Part shown: positions 23,991 to 32,853 of the stretch, one piece after another
Layout: every line of letters begins with the position of its first letter
How positions within the stretch are numbered: position 1 is the first letter of the stretch
Notes under the pieces: model-generated
What the model was told of the DNA's origin: nothing
The model's input: only the letters and a program-made list of their open reading frames with translations
Database searches by the model: none
Position numbers and translations under genes: made by a program
Origin: Aerococcus viridans
GTDB taxonomy: Bacteria > Bacillota > Bacilli > Lactobacillales > Aerococcaceae
Direction: 5' to 3'
DNA: 64,000 nt
NCBI RefSeq assembly: GCF_002871935.1
Contig: NZ_PNHQ01000010.1
Location: 13,459-77,458 of the forward strand

Positions 23991-24536
23991 GTGAAAGAAA
24001 AATTCCATATTGGCATGCGGACACTAAAAACGGCCTTCAGTGTATTTTCTGCTGTCCTCATTTCAGCCTTTATTCCAATCGATCCACAAATTGCTGCACT
24101 ATCGGCAGTATTTTCTCAAAGAGCAGATATCAATACTTCACTATCTTTTGGACTGCACAGAACACTATCCATCGTGTGTGGTGCTTTCGCCTCTATTATT
24201 TTTATTTTTTTAAGTCATTTGTTACCAAAACATTTTTTAATTACAGCACTTTTAGCCGGTTTAGGCATTATGATCACGATTAAAACAAATTTGTTATTGA
24301 ATAATCCTCAAGGTGTGATTGGAGGGAGTGCCACTTTTTTGGTAATTGTCTTTAATATTCCTGCCGAAAATCAATACATTTATGCCCTATTACGCATTTT
24401 GGATACATTCCTAGGCGCAATTATCTCTGTAAGTATTGAGTACTTATTCCCAAGACATCGTGTTATACCCTGGGTCAAAGCTTACAACCGTCATGTACCA
24501 GAATTTCTACAAATTTCAATTACTGATAATACTTAA
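23991..24536 (+). CDS. FUSC/ArAE-family membrane protein (short form)
   Basis: A 181-residue protein with four to five membrane segments resembling the N-terminal half of the aromatic acid exporter (ArAE/FUSC) family: GMRTLKTAFSVFSAVLIS, then AALSAVFSQRADINTSLSFGLHRTL and a closing RILDTFLGAIISVSIEYLFP. The large cytoplasmic domain of long members is absent, as in many Firmicutes proteins. It begins at GTG behind AAAGGAG. TATAAT at 23918-23923 may be its -10. Substrate unknown. Confidence 0.8.
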   Translation: MKEKFHIGMRTLKTAFSVFSAVLISAFIPIDPQIAALSAVFSQRADINTSLSFGLHRTLSIVCGAFASIIFIFLSHLLPKHFLITALLAGLGIMITIKTNLLLNNPQGVIGGSATFLVIVFNIPAENQYIYALLRILDTFLGAIISVSIEYLFPRHRVIPWVKAYNRHVPEFLQISITDNT

Positions 24537-24572
24537 ACAACATGCTTCATGGGCGTAATAGATAATAAGTGT

Positions 24573-24624
24573 TATAATAGCTATTGAGTGACATGTGTGT
24601 AGTATATGCCATTCAATAGCTATT
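24573..24624 (+). promoter_or_regulatory. alr promoter -10 merging into a 15-bp leader hairpin
   Basis: TATAAT (24573-24578) overlaps the start of AATAGCTATTGAGTG (24576-24590), which pairs with CATTCAATAGCTATT (24610-24624), 14 of 15 bases plus one G-T. The hairpin would form at the very 5' end of the alr transcript or as a cruciform over the promoter. Confidence 0.55.
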
Positions 24625-24654
24625 TATCTATATGATTAAAGAGAGGTTTTAACT

Positions 24655-25818
24655 ATGACCATTGGTTATCATCGCCCTAGCAAGGCTATCGTGTCCCTAG
24701 ATGCGATTATCCATAATTATTTCGCCGTAAAAAAACATGTCGGTAATAAAGCTGTCATGGCAGTTATCAAAGCGAACGCCTATGGTTTAGGCGCTGTAGA
24801 AATTGCAGACGCTTTGCAAGCTCGTGGTGTAGACGGATTTGCTGTTGCTTTAGCAGATGAAGCTATCGCGTTACGAGATGCTGGTATGATTGCACCTATC
24901 ATGGTTCTCGGTCTAACTGACCCGGATGACGCTTGGTTATTAGCCAACTTAGAAATTGGCGTAACTGTATCTAATTTAGATTATCTTAAATATGCGAAGA
25001 AACATGACAAGGATTTCTCACGTCTTCATAAATTAAATGTTCATTTAAAAATAGACTCTGGTATGGGAAGAATTGGTGTTCGTACCGTTAAAGAAGCACA
25101 AAAAATCATTAATTATATTGCCAAACACCCTAAAAAATTTAAATTAGCTTCGATTTTTACCCACTATGCGACGGCGGATTCCTTTACTGACCATAGTAAG
25201 GATAAAGTTTCAGCACAATCAGACTTTTTCGATGATATCCTTAGTCAATTAGATTACTCAGCTTTAGGCTATACCCCGCTCTTCCATCAGTCAAATTCTG
25301 CCTTGAGCGTATGGCATCCGGAGAAAGCGCTGGATGCTGTTCGACTTGGCATTGGCTTATATGGATCGAAGCCTAGTATGGAAGATGTAGCATCGCCAGT
25401 TGACTTCCAACAAGCATTAACTTTAGAAACAGAAATCATCTATGTTAAAAAAATGCATGCTGGTGATACCATTTCCTACGGTGCCGAATATACAGCCAGT
25501 GAAGATGAATGGATCGCTACGCTACCAATTGGCTATGCAGATGGCTGGCAAAGAAGTTATTTAGGTTTGAACGCAATCGTTGATGGTGAGTTGTGTCCAA
25601 GCGTCGGGCGAATTTGCATGGATCAAATGATCATCCGTTTACCACATGAAATGCCTGTTGGCACAAAAGTTACTTTAATTGGTACAAATGGTGATCAAAC
25701 GATTGATGTGATTGATGTTGCGCATCATGCCGGTACCATTGCTCACGAGGTATTAACGAATTTAAGTCCGCGTTTACCAAGAGAATATACTTTAACAAAA
25801 AAGAAGAAAATGAAATAA
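24655..25818 (+). CDS. alr: Alanine racemase
   Basis: Alr makes D-alanine for peptidoglycan and lipoteichoic acid. The PLP lysine is K39 in AVIKANAYG, and the second catalytic residue is Tyr in ISYGAEYTAS (about residue 275). LGIGLYGSKP and CMDQMIIRL are further signatures. 387 residues, slightly extended by a Lys-rich end (LTKKKKMK). AGAGAGG precedes ATG. The usual neighbour acpS is not present. Confidence 0.95.
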   Translation: MTIGYHRPSKAIVSLDAIIHNYFAVKKHVGNKAVMAVIKANAYGLGAVEIADALQARGVDGFAVALADEAIALRDAGMIAPIMVLGLTDPDDAWLLANLEIGVTVSNLDYLKYAKKHDKDFSRLHKLNVHLKIDSGMGRIGVRTVKEAQKIINYIAKHPKKFKLASIFTHYATADSFTDHSKDKVSAQSDFFDDILSQLDYSALGYTPLFHQSNSALSVWHPEKALDAVRLGIGLYGSKPSMEDVASPVDFQQALTLETEIIYVKKMHAGDTISYGAEYTASEDEWIATLPIGYADGWQRSYLGLNAIVDGELCPSVGRICMDQMIIRLPHEMPVGTKVTLIGTNGDQTIDVIDVAHHAGTIAHEVLTNLSPRLPREYTLTKKKKMK

Positions 25819-25907
25819 TTTTTTAAAATCTAATAGTTTTTTCATTTATCACTTGCCTTTAACTCATTATCATGTTAGTTTTAAACTAATGATTATACGA
25901 ATAGAAA

Positions 25908-26055
25908 GTATAGATATAGAGGTTGCGCAGCCAATCAGTAACGAAGTGTGAAAGGTGGTTGTGCCGAAATGCAGTTTTCTGTGTTGGGGATAATACTGAA
26001 TAGGGTTATTCCTGTCAAACCTTAATGCCCATTAAGGTGCGGAGCGCTTGTCTAA
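25908..26055 (+). promoter_or_regulatory. Lysine riboswitch (L box) upstream of dapA
   Basis: The L-box core is recognisable: AGAGGTTGCG, then CAGTAACGAAG, GTGAAAGGTGG, TGCCGAAA, and the 3' strand CTGTCAAACC with GCGGAGCGCTTGTCT. These are the five-helix junction elements of the lysine aptamer. A terminator (26118-26155) lies between it and dapA, and CTAGGGA just after the aptamer can pair with the TTCCTAG at the terminator foot as an antiterminator. It occupies most of the 406-base gap 25819-26224. Confidence 0.9.
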
Positions 26056-26117
26056 TACTAGGGATTAAAACTGTTAGGGTTGTAGGACTTTATCGGTATT
26101 TTTTGACACGATTTCCT

Positions 26118-26155
26118 AGGTAGACAAAGAGAGTGGCTCTTGTCTGCCTTTTTTA
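26118..26155 (+). terminator. Lysine-riboswitch-controlled terminator
   Basis: AGGTAGACAAAGAG, the loop AGTGG and CTCTTGTCTGCCT form a strong stem followed by TTTTT, 70 bases before dapA. Confidence 0.9.
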
Positions 26156-26224
26156 TGCTTTAACTATACAATCGTTTATTCATTCAGTCTTTTACATAGT
26201 ATGCACAAATATAGGAGGATGCTC

Positions 26225-27115
26225 ATGTCAATTTTTAAAGGTTCTGCGGTAGCAATTGTTACCCCTTACGATAATTCATTAGAACAAAATATCAATTATG
26301 ACGTATTTACCGATTTAATCGAATTTCAAATTGAAAATGGTACCGACGCAATTGTTGTTGCTGGAACAACTGGTGAGGCTTCTACCCAAACCGATGCAGA
26401 ACAAGTTGAACTAGTGAAGTTTTGTGTTGAACAAGTAAATGGTCGTGTACCTGTAATCGCTGGTGCTGGGTCTAATGATACTGCTCACGGCATTCAATTA
26501 ACCAAAGACTGTGTAGCTGCTGGTGCCGATGCCATTTTATCAGTAACACCCTATTATTTAAAGACGAGTCAAGCTGGTTTATTAGCCCACTATGGTGCTA
26601 TTGCAGATGCCATTAAGACTACACCGATTATTTTATACGATGTACCTGGTCGTACTGGCATGTCAATTGCGCCTAAAACATTGGCTGAATTAAAGAATAT
26701 TGATAATATTGTAGCCCTTAAAGATGCCACTGGTGATTTAGCAAATGCTGTGGATACACGCTTTCATGTAGGGCCTGATTTTGATGTCTATTCTGGAAAT
26801 GATGACACTGTAATTCCTTTGATGAGTTTAGGTGGACAAGGTGTGATCTCTGTATTGGCCAACATCGCGCCTAAACAAGTCCACGAAATGACCCACTATG
26901 CTCTTAATGGTGATTATCAAAAAGCTGCTGAATTGCAGACGACATTTAAACCATTAATTGATATTTTATTCAGCGAACCAAATCCAATTCCTATCAAAAA
27001 AGCGTTATCTATGCTTGGTTTTGATACTGGTTCAGTTCGTTTACCATTAGTTCCCGCGCAAGAAGAAACCGTAGCTTGCCTTGAAGCTGAAATGACACGG
27101 TTAAATTTGATTTAG
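26225..27115 (+). CDS. dapA: 4-Hydroxy-tetrahydrodipicolinate synthase
   Basis: DapA condenses pyruvate with aspartate semialdehyde, the first committed step to diaminopimelate and lysine. The Schiff-base lysine is about K166 in VALKDATGDL; the catalytic Tyr is in LYDVPGRTG (about 138); GTTGEA binds substrate. ATG 26225 is preceded by AGGAGG at 6 bases; an in-frame ATG at 26201 lies upstream of that ribosome site. 296 residues. The lysine riboswitch upstream shows feedback control by lysine. The gene stands alone; lysA is 13 kb away. Confidence 0.95.
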   Translation: MSIFKGSAVAIVTPYDNSLEQNINYDVFTDLIEFQIENGTDAIVVAGTTGEASTQTDAEQVELVKFCVEQVNGRVPVIAGAGSNDTAHGIQLTKDCVAAGADAILSVTPYYLKTSQAGLLAHYGAIADAIKTTPIILYDVPGRTGMSIAPKTLAELKNIDNIVALKDATGDLANAVDTRFHVGPDFDVYSGNDDTVIPLMSLGGQGVISVLANIAPKQVHEMTHYALNGDYQKAAELQTTFKPLIDILFSEPNPIPIKKALSMLGFDTGSVRLPLVPAQEETVACLEAEMTRLNLI

Positions 27116-27152
27116 GCTTTCCATTTAAAAGCTAAACTGTGGTATATTAAAT

Positions 27153-27190
27153 GGGTGTGTATTGTATTAATGCACACCCTTTCTTATTTT
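27153..27190 (+). terminator. Terminator of dapA
   Basis: GGGTGTGTATT and AATGCACACCC pair over 11 bp with one G-U and are followed by a T-rich tail. Confidence 0.8.
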
Positions 27191-27241
27191 CTCAGCTTAT
27201 CAGTAATAGCTAGATTGAATATATAATAGGAGTTTTGATTT

Positions 27242-28111
27242 ATGCCAACTGGAACATTGCCATTTAGAATCAAACTAAAAAAAGTTGATCAAGAAATGGT
27301 TGACATTTATAATCGCTCTTCTTTCCATAGAAATGAACTTTTAATTTCCTTAAAACCCTTCACTATTGAGTTAGCAGACAAGAAAATTGACGTCTCTGTA
27401 CGCCAAATTATTGTGCTTCCGGAACCCATTATGCGACGGTTGATCTTACCGGATAAAAATGGGGGGCACCAAGAAGAGACCACTAAACCCTCTGAGGAAA
27501 AAGTGTACGCTTACCTTTTATCTCTAGGTGAGCCTTACATAGATGCCATTGCGAATGACTTTGTAGAGACGCCCGAAGTAAAGCAAATATTTGATGAACC
27601 ACATGTTTTCAGCTTTTCATTTGTCACTTGGCAACATCTACTACAAACTTTGATTCAATTGCAATTGGAATTAAAACGGCCCGAAGACGCTATTCAAAAG
27701 AAAATGGTTTTCAGCATTGTGTCGACCATTTTCCTTGAACTTTATAGACTGTCATCTGCCTCTAAACAGAATCGTTTAGAGATGTCAGAGAGAGAAATTC
27801 TAGCTTATGAAATTAAACATTTTATTGTAGATTCCTATCGAAAAGATTTAACCCTACAAGATATTGCAGATAAGTTCGATATTTCCACTTCAACTGTTAA
27901 CCGGGTATTCCAACCCTATTTCCATTCAACTATTTATCAATTTATATTGGATTTAAGATTGGGCTATGCTTACTCCCTTATTGAAAGTGGTTTATCTATC
28001 ACTGAATCCTGGCAAAAAGCTGGCTTTAATGATTATAGTAACTTCTATAGAGCCTTCATTAAACATTATCATATTAGACCACATGAGGTACCTAAAAAAG
28101 GAGAATCGTAA
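27242..28111 (+). CDS. AraC-family transcription regulator
   Basis: A 289-residue protein with a C-terminal AraC DNA-binding domain of two helix-turn-helix units: DLTLQDIADKFDISTSTVNRVF (about 202-223) and ITESWQKAGFNDYSNFYRAFIKHY. The N-terminal 190 residues do not show a clear cupin pattern; ligand unknown. The gene stands between dapA and purB with its own ribosome site (AGGAG) and a terminator overlapping the stop. Targets cannot be read from the context. Confidence 0.88.
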   Translation: MPTGTLPFRIKLKKVDQEMVDIYNRSSFHRNELLISLKPFTIELADKKIDVSVRQIIVLPEPIMRRLILPDKNGGHQEETTKPSEEKVYAYLLSLGEPYIDAIANDFVETPEVKQIFDEPHVFSFSFVTWQHLLQTLIQLQLELKRPEDAIQKKMVFSIVSTIFLELYRLSSASKQNRLEMSEREILAYEIKHFIVDSYRKDLTLQDIADKFDISTSTVNRVFQPYFHSTIYQFILDLRLGYAYSLIESGLSITESWQKAGFNDYSNFYRAFIKHYHIRPHEVPKKGES

Positions 28112-28125
28112 GATTCTCCTTTTTT
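28095..28125. terminator. Bidirectional terminator of the AraC gene and purB
   Basis: AAAAAGGAGAATC, GTAA, GATTCTCCTTTTTT form a 13-bp perfect stem; the AraC stop codon region lies within it. Confidence 0.9.
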
Positions 28126-28150
28126 AGATAGTTAAGAATAGGTGTATCAT

Positions 28151-29452
28151 CTAATCTTCAATTAAACCAAGTTTTTCAAAGATGTCATCTACTTTTTGAA
28201 TATGATAATGATAATCAAAGGCCTCATCTATTGCTTCAGGGTCTAAGTGCCTTATAATTTCTGCATTGGTTTCAATAAGGCCTTTAAAGCTTTTACCTTC
28301 GTCCCATGCAATAGCTGTTAGTGGTTGTACTAAGTCATAAGCTGCTTCACGTGACAAGCCTGCATCTACTAGTTTTAGTAATACCCGCTGAGAATAGATT
28401 AAGCCATGCGTTGCATCCATATTACGTTTCATATTTTCAGGAAAGACGGTTAAGTTTTCCATGATATTGGCGAAACGATTTAACATGTAATCGACTAAGA
28501 TGGTTGTATCAGGTAAAATAATGCGTTCTGCACTGGAATGCGAGATGTCTCTTTCATGCCATAATGTAATGTTTTCATAAGCTGTCATGACATGACCACG
28601 AACAACACGCGCTAAACCGGCCATATTTTCTGAACCGATTGGGTTTCGTTTATGTGGCATAGCACTTGACCCTTTTTGACCTTTGGCAAAAAATTCTTCC
28701 ACTTCGCGGGTTTCCGACTTTTGTAATGCGCGAACTTCTGTCGCAATATTTTCAATCATCGTCGCAATCAAGGCTAATGAAGAGATGTATTCTGCATGTA
28801 AGTCGCGTGGTAAAATTTGTGTAGAAATTTCTTGAGGGTGAATACCTAGATGCTCACACACGTAACTTTCAATAAAAGGCGGTACATTAGCATAGGTACC
28901 CACAGCACCTGATATTTTTCCTGCTTCAACACCCCGAGCTGCCGTTTCAAAACGTTGGATATTCCGTTTGCATTCTGAATACCACCGTGCAACTTTCAAA
29001 CCAAATGTCGTTGGTTCAGCGTGGACGCCATGAGTACGTCCCATAGTCACTGTATATTTATGTTCAATAGCACGAGCTTTTAATACTTGTAAAAACCGGT
29101 CTAAATCTTTACGAATAAGATCGTTCGCTTGTTTCAATTGGTATCCTTGAGCTGTATCTACAACATCGGTAGAAGTTAAGCCATAATGTACCCATTTTCG
29201 TTCTTCACCCAATGATTCAGACACATTACGGGTAAAAGCGACAACATCATGGCGGGTTTCTTTTTCAATTTCTTCAACCCGTTTGGCATCAAAAGTGGCT
29301 TTTTCTCGAATCGCTTTAGCATCGTCAAGTGGCACCTCGCCTAACTCAGCCCACGCTTCAGTCGCAAGTATCTCAACTTCCAACCAAGATGCATATTTAT
29401 TCTCTTGTGACCAGATTTGTCCCATTTCAGGACGAGTATATCTAGGTATCAT
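28151..29452 (-). CDS. purB: Adenylosuccinate lyase
   Basis: PurB splits SAICAR and adenylosuccinate in purine biosynthesis. The fumarase/aspartase-superfamily signature [11 protein letters not shown] is present, with [18 protein letters not shown] [13 protein letters not shown] and the catalytic His in TSTDVVDTA. 433 residues, normal. AAAGGAG precedes ATG. The promoter region contains a PurBox-like sequence. No other purine genes are adjacent. Confidence 0.95.
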   Translation of the reverse strand: MIPRYTRPEMGQIWSQENKYASWLEVEILATEAWAELGEVPLDDAKAIREKATFDAKRVEEIEKETRHDVVAFTRNVSESLGEERKWVHYGLTSTDVVDTAQGYQLKQANDLIRKDLDRFLQVLKARAIEHKYTVTMGRTHGVHAEPTTFGLKVARWYSECKRNIQRFETAARGVEAGKISGAVGTYANVPPFIESYVCEHLGIHPQEISTQILPRDLHAEYISSLALIATMIENIATEVRALQKSETREVEEFFAKGQKGSSAMPHKRNPIGSENMAGLARVVRGHVMTAYENITLWHERDISHSSAERIILPDTTILVDYMLNRFANIMENLTVFPENMKRNMDATHGLIYSQRVLLKLVDAGLSREAAYDLVQPLTAIAWDEGKSFKGLIETNAEIIRHLDPEAIDEAFDYHYHIQKVDDIFEKLGLIED

Positions 29453-29484
29453 AACATTCTCCTTTACGGCAGGCGTTCAATTTT

Positions 29485-29497
29485 TATACGGAACAAT
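29485..29497 (+). promoter_or_regulatory. PurBox-like site at the purB start region
   Basis: TATACGGAACAAT fits the PurR box consensus AWWWCCGAACWWT at 11 of 13 positions. It touches a minus-strand TATAAT (29496-29501), so it would cover the purB transcription start. Confidence 0.4.
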
Positions 29498-29535
29498 TAT
29501 ATCATAAGGAGGGTTTTAACACGGATTATTTTTAA

Positions 29536-29578
29536 CAAAAAGACGAGATCTAAAACGCATAGGTCATAGGTCTCGTCT
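29536..29578 (-). terminator. Terminator of the TPR protein gene
   Basis: On the minus strand AGACGAGA pairs with TCTCGTCT and is followed by TTTTTG, just after the stop at 29595. Confidence 0.75.
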
Positions 29579-29594
29579 GATACACTTTTGTGTT

Positions 29595-30680
29595 TTATTG
29601 ATCATGCTCATGGTCTGAACCGTGATCGTGTTCTGCCATCAATAAGTCCGGATGATCAGCCTCTAACTGGTCTAAGACTGCGGTAACTTGGGGATCAACG
29701 TTGCCTAAAATATCCTCATAAATGGCTAAATATTCATAGGCAGCTTCATATTGATCATGTTCATTAAATCGAAAAGCGGATTCTTTTAAAGCCGTTAACA
29801 TATCCATGGATGGATAATTGTTCAATCCTAGTTCGTCTAGAAAGGCCTCCTGGTCCTCCCCTTCTAGCACTTCTGGCCACTCAGGCCCTAACTCTTCTAA
29901 GACTTCTAACCCTGCTTTGGCATTATTATTTTCATTCCACATTAAGGAAATGTGGTATAACATATAAGCTTTTTCGAAGTCTTCTTTTCGATAATAAAAG
30001 TCACCAATTAAAGCAAATCCATATGCCAAATCTTCAACCCTTAAAGAGTAGGTTAAGCCATTTAAAACAGTTGGATATGACATCCCATACTGCTCCATCT
30101 CTTGATATAACTCAGCTAATGCATAAATGGTATCTACAGCATATGGATTCCATAAGAGTGCCTGTTGGTAGGAATCAATAGCTTCCCGCCATTCATTCGC
30201 TTTAATTTGCACTTTAGCATACTCCACATACATCCCCGCATAATCACGCGTGGTGGGTGCTAATTCTAAACCTGTATCATTATTATAGATAAATTGGAAA
30301 AGGTCTAGTTCATCATAAATACTTAAATTTTTAACATTTTTCTTTGGTGTGAATTGGTCAAAGTCGTCCTCCATCCGGCGAATATATAAAGACATTTCAA
30401 AATTAGCCCGAACTGGATCAACTGCCATAATACCACGAATTCGCTTAACGAACTCTGCATCATCTTGCATTTTAATTTCAGCAATCATTTGATTATAATC
30501 TGTAAATTCATTTGGGAATTTATCCATCATGACTTCATTGAAAGCTTCAATAAATGCTTCATCACCGGTGAGTTTGTGGTTATCTCTTAAAATTTTTGAG
30601 ATAACTTGAATACAATAGCTGTAATCATCTGTTGGCACAGCTTGAATTCTTTGTATAAGTTTTTCTTGGTCCTTATCCAT
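29595..30680 (-). CDS. TPR-repeat cytoplasmic protein with His/Asp-rich tail
   Basis: About 361 residues without signal peptide or membrane segment. Tetratricopeptide-like helix pairs are visible at about 150-260 (WREAIDSYQQALLWNPYAVDTIYALAELYQ and DFYYRKEDFEKAYMLYHISLMWNENN). The C-terminus AEHDHGSDHEHDQ could bind a metal such as zinc or nickel. ATG 30680 has AGGAG 8 bases upstream, so it is preferred over the frame start at 30713. Acidic overall. A protein-protein adaptor role is possible; no specific function recognised. Confidence 0.7.
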   Translation of the reverse strand: MDKDQEKLIQRIQAVPTDDYSYCIQVISKILRDNHKLTGDEAFIEAFNEVMMDKFPNEFTDYNQMIAEIKMQDDAEFVKRIRGIMAVDPVRANFEMSLYIRRMEDDFDQFTPKKNVKNLSIYDELDLFQFIYNNDTGLELAPTTRDYAGMYVEYAKVQIKANEWREAIDSYQQALLWNPYAVDTIYALAELYQEMEQYGMSYPTVLNGLTYSLRVEDLAYGFALIGDFYYRKEDFEKAYMLYHISLMWNENNNAKAGLEVLEELGPEWPEVLEGEDQEAFLDELGLNNYPSMDMLTALKESAFRFNEHDQYEAAYEYLAIYEDILGNVDPQVTAVLDQLEADHPDLLMAEHDHGSDHEHDQ

Positions 30681-31076
30681 AAGCTCGTCTCCTAAAGCAA
30701 TAAATTTCAGCATAAAATAAATTCTTCATTACACCAAATTTTATTGTACTGTTTTTTCTATGTTATTGAAACCAAAACCCTTTAGCATCTCTTTAGCTCC
30801 ATAGCTGAAAAGTTATCAGATAACGATATTGGCATTATGCTTACTTCTTGTAAAAGTACGTTATTGCATCTAACTAAAATTGGATATGGTTATCAAAGAC
30901 CTTATTTACCAATAAAATTATAACATATTTTATCGTATTTTTACGCCATTATAGCGGTCTTAAAATTAAATTATAAAAAGCCTTGAAACTATTTGGATAA
31001 ATTTAGTAAACTAAGATAACAGGTTAAATATTGCAAAGTACAAAATATATATATAAATAAATTAGAAGGTGAACTC
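30681..31076. other. 396-base AT-rich gap between divergent genes, no clear feature
   Basis: This gap separates the TPR gene and the cupin-AraC gene. A minus-strand TACAAT lies near 30742 as a possible -10. I see no ORF, riboswitch core or strong hairpin. Promoters of both genes should be here. Confidence 0.5.
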
Positions 31077-32009
31077 TTGGAAGCAATTGCCGTTAATACA
31101 TTTCAGACACACTTATCCCTCAGCTATCATGATGAGCGACGTACAATGATGCGTAAATCCTATAATAATATTGAATCACTCGAACTCGTTGATATAGATC
31201 TTGAAGAATATTCTAGGATTACTGCGGGTATGCATTATCATGATCATTTTGAAATTCTCATCTACTTAGGGAACCAATGTCAGTTTATAGTAAACGATAC
31301 TGGCTACACACTCTACAATGGTGATATTATGATCATTCCACCTAACGTTCCGCATTTGATGTCTAGTGAAGAAGGCATTAATAACACCCGTTATATCTGC
31401 ATGGTGCCTGAGAAGTTGATGAATCAATATGCTATGGTAAATGATCATCTTTATGAAGATATCAGTCGCTTTTATAATGAACCAGGTCATTACCGTTTAG
31501 ATAAAGAAAATCTAGATAAGACCATTACGCATTTAAATAAAATACTTACTTATAGTGATGAGGAGGTAGACGAAACTGCCTTTGTAACTGCTTATCACCT
31601 ATACCATGCGTTGATGAATGTCTACCATGCTAAGAAAATCCCATCATTATCTGGTAACTATAAAGATGACAAACATTTTAGTCACATTATTTACTACATA
31701 GATCAGCATTTTAGAGAAGCTGATTTACAATTAGACCGAATTACCCAGGTATTTGATATTTCGCCATATTATTTATCAAAATTATTCCGTAAAGAAATGA
31801 ACCAAAATTTCCATGAATACTTGATTGAAAAACGTGCCAACTATGCTGCACAATTAATTAATAATATGAATAGCAATAAGATGTCCTTACAAGATGTATC
31901 CACTGCATCGGGATTTGGAGATTATTCAACTTTCTACCGTTCATTCAAGAAAGTTTATCATACTTCTCCTAAAAAATATGCGCAACAAAGTACACAGACC
32001 ATACTTTAA
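31077..32009 (+). CDS. AraC-family regulator with N-terminal cupin sensor
   Basis: 310 residues. The N-terminal part has the cupin sugar-sensing pattern (AGMHYHDHFEILIYLGNQCQF, then YTLYNGDIMIIPPNVPH, about 50-103) and the C-terminal 100 residues hold two HTH motifs (LDRITQVFDISPYYLSKLFRKEMNQ and LQDVSTASGFGDYSTFYRSFKKVYH). Such proteins usually control sugar-use genes, but no sugar operon is next to it. It begins at TTG behind AGAAGGTGA. A terminator follows. Confidence 0.88.
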   Translation: MEAIAVNTFQTHLSLSYHDERRTMMRKSYNNIESLELVDIDLEEYSRITAGMHYHDHFEILIYLGNQCQFIVNDTGYTLYNGDIMIIPPNVPHLMSSEEGINNTRYICMVPEKLMNQYAMVNDHLYEDISRFYNEPGHYRLDKENLDKTITHLNKILTYSDEEVDETAFVTAYHLYHALMNVYHAKKIPSLSGNYKDDKHFSHIIYYIDQHFREADLQLDRITQVFDISPYYLSKLFRKEMNQNFHEYLIEKRANYAAQLINNMNSNKMSLQDVSTASGFGDYSTFYRSFKKVYHTSPKKYAQQSTQTIL

Positions 32010-32030
32010 ATAAATTTAAGTTCATAAAAC

Positions 32031-32084
32031 GCAGAAGCACGATATCTAGGAAAAAGATCCTAAATACCGTGCTTCTGTTTTTTT
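32031..32084. terminator. Bidirectional terminator
   Basis: CAGAAGCACG and CGTGCTTCTG, with TAGGA/TCCTA inside, form a long stem with a T-run, between two converging genes. Confidence 0.85.
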
Positions 32085-32094
32085 ATCTCTTATT

Positions 32095-32781
32095 TTACTC
32101 AGGCTTATCCTCTTCATCATTTCTTCTAAAATCCAAAACATCATGGATTTCACTAAAATTTGTCCGACCGTTTTCTTCGCTATTCATACTTTCATTATCA
32201 TCTTCTTCATCTGCCCTGCTGTAAGATGGTTCTTCTTCAGGCATATCCAAATTATAGCGATCATGGATATTTTGTGAAAATTCTTCATAAGAAATAACTT
32301 TTACGAATGAATCTGGGGTAAATCGCGGTCGGTATGCTTCTGGAAAATCCTCAAATTCTGACATTGAGAATAAGAAACTCTCCCTTTGTTCTGGTGTTAA
32401 CGTTGTAAAATACGCTAATGGAATCATATCGTCTGTTAAACGTTTGTTTCGCAGACGCTTAATGAAGTGCACAATATTATTTAAATCATGATAATAAGCA
32501 AAATATAGGGCTGATTGACGGCTTTCGATTGGGGTTTGTGCATAGTTGATGAGTAAATTTAATAAGGCTTGTTTCTCCAGTTCATTTCTTGCCTCAAACC
32601 CTTCATAGGTTGTACGGATCATATATGGTTGGTCTAAAGCTACTTCAGCTAGTTTAGAATCATCATCATAAATTTTTAATATCCGATGCTTTGACCCGTC
32701 CTTGTATTCTTTGCTAGCTACATAGTAGTTTTCTATAAATCCTAAATTGATCAACTTTGAATATAATTCATCTGTTCTCAC
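32095..32781 (-). CDS. Conserved-looking hypothetical protein, acidic C-terminus
   Basis: 228 residues, cytoplasmic, no recognised family. The N-terminal 95 residues have an alternating alpha/beta look with KIYDDDSKLAEVALDQPYMIRTTYEGFE, and the last 50 are very acidic and Ser/Asn/Arg-rich, probably disordered. It lies 72 bases after the YitT gene in the same direction and may be cotranscribed. A role cannot be assigned. Confidence 0.65.
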   Translation of the reverse strand: MRTDELYSKLINLGFIENYYVASKEYKDGSKHRILKIYDDDSKLAEVALDQPYMIRTTYEGFEARNELEKQALLNLLINYAQTPIESRQSALYFAYYHDLNNIVHFIKRLRNKRLTDDMIPLAYFTTLTPEQRESFLFSMSEFEDFPEAYRPRFTPDSFVKVISYEEFSQNIHDRYNLDMPEEEPSYSRADEEDDNESMNSEENGRTNFSEIHDVLDFRRNDEEDKPE

Positions 32782-32853
32782 ACTAGCCCTCCGTTCATGT
32801 TGTAATCATTTAATGATATATGCCTTATTATACATGATTATTACATAAAATGA

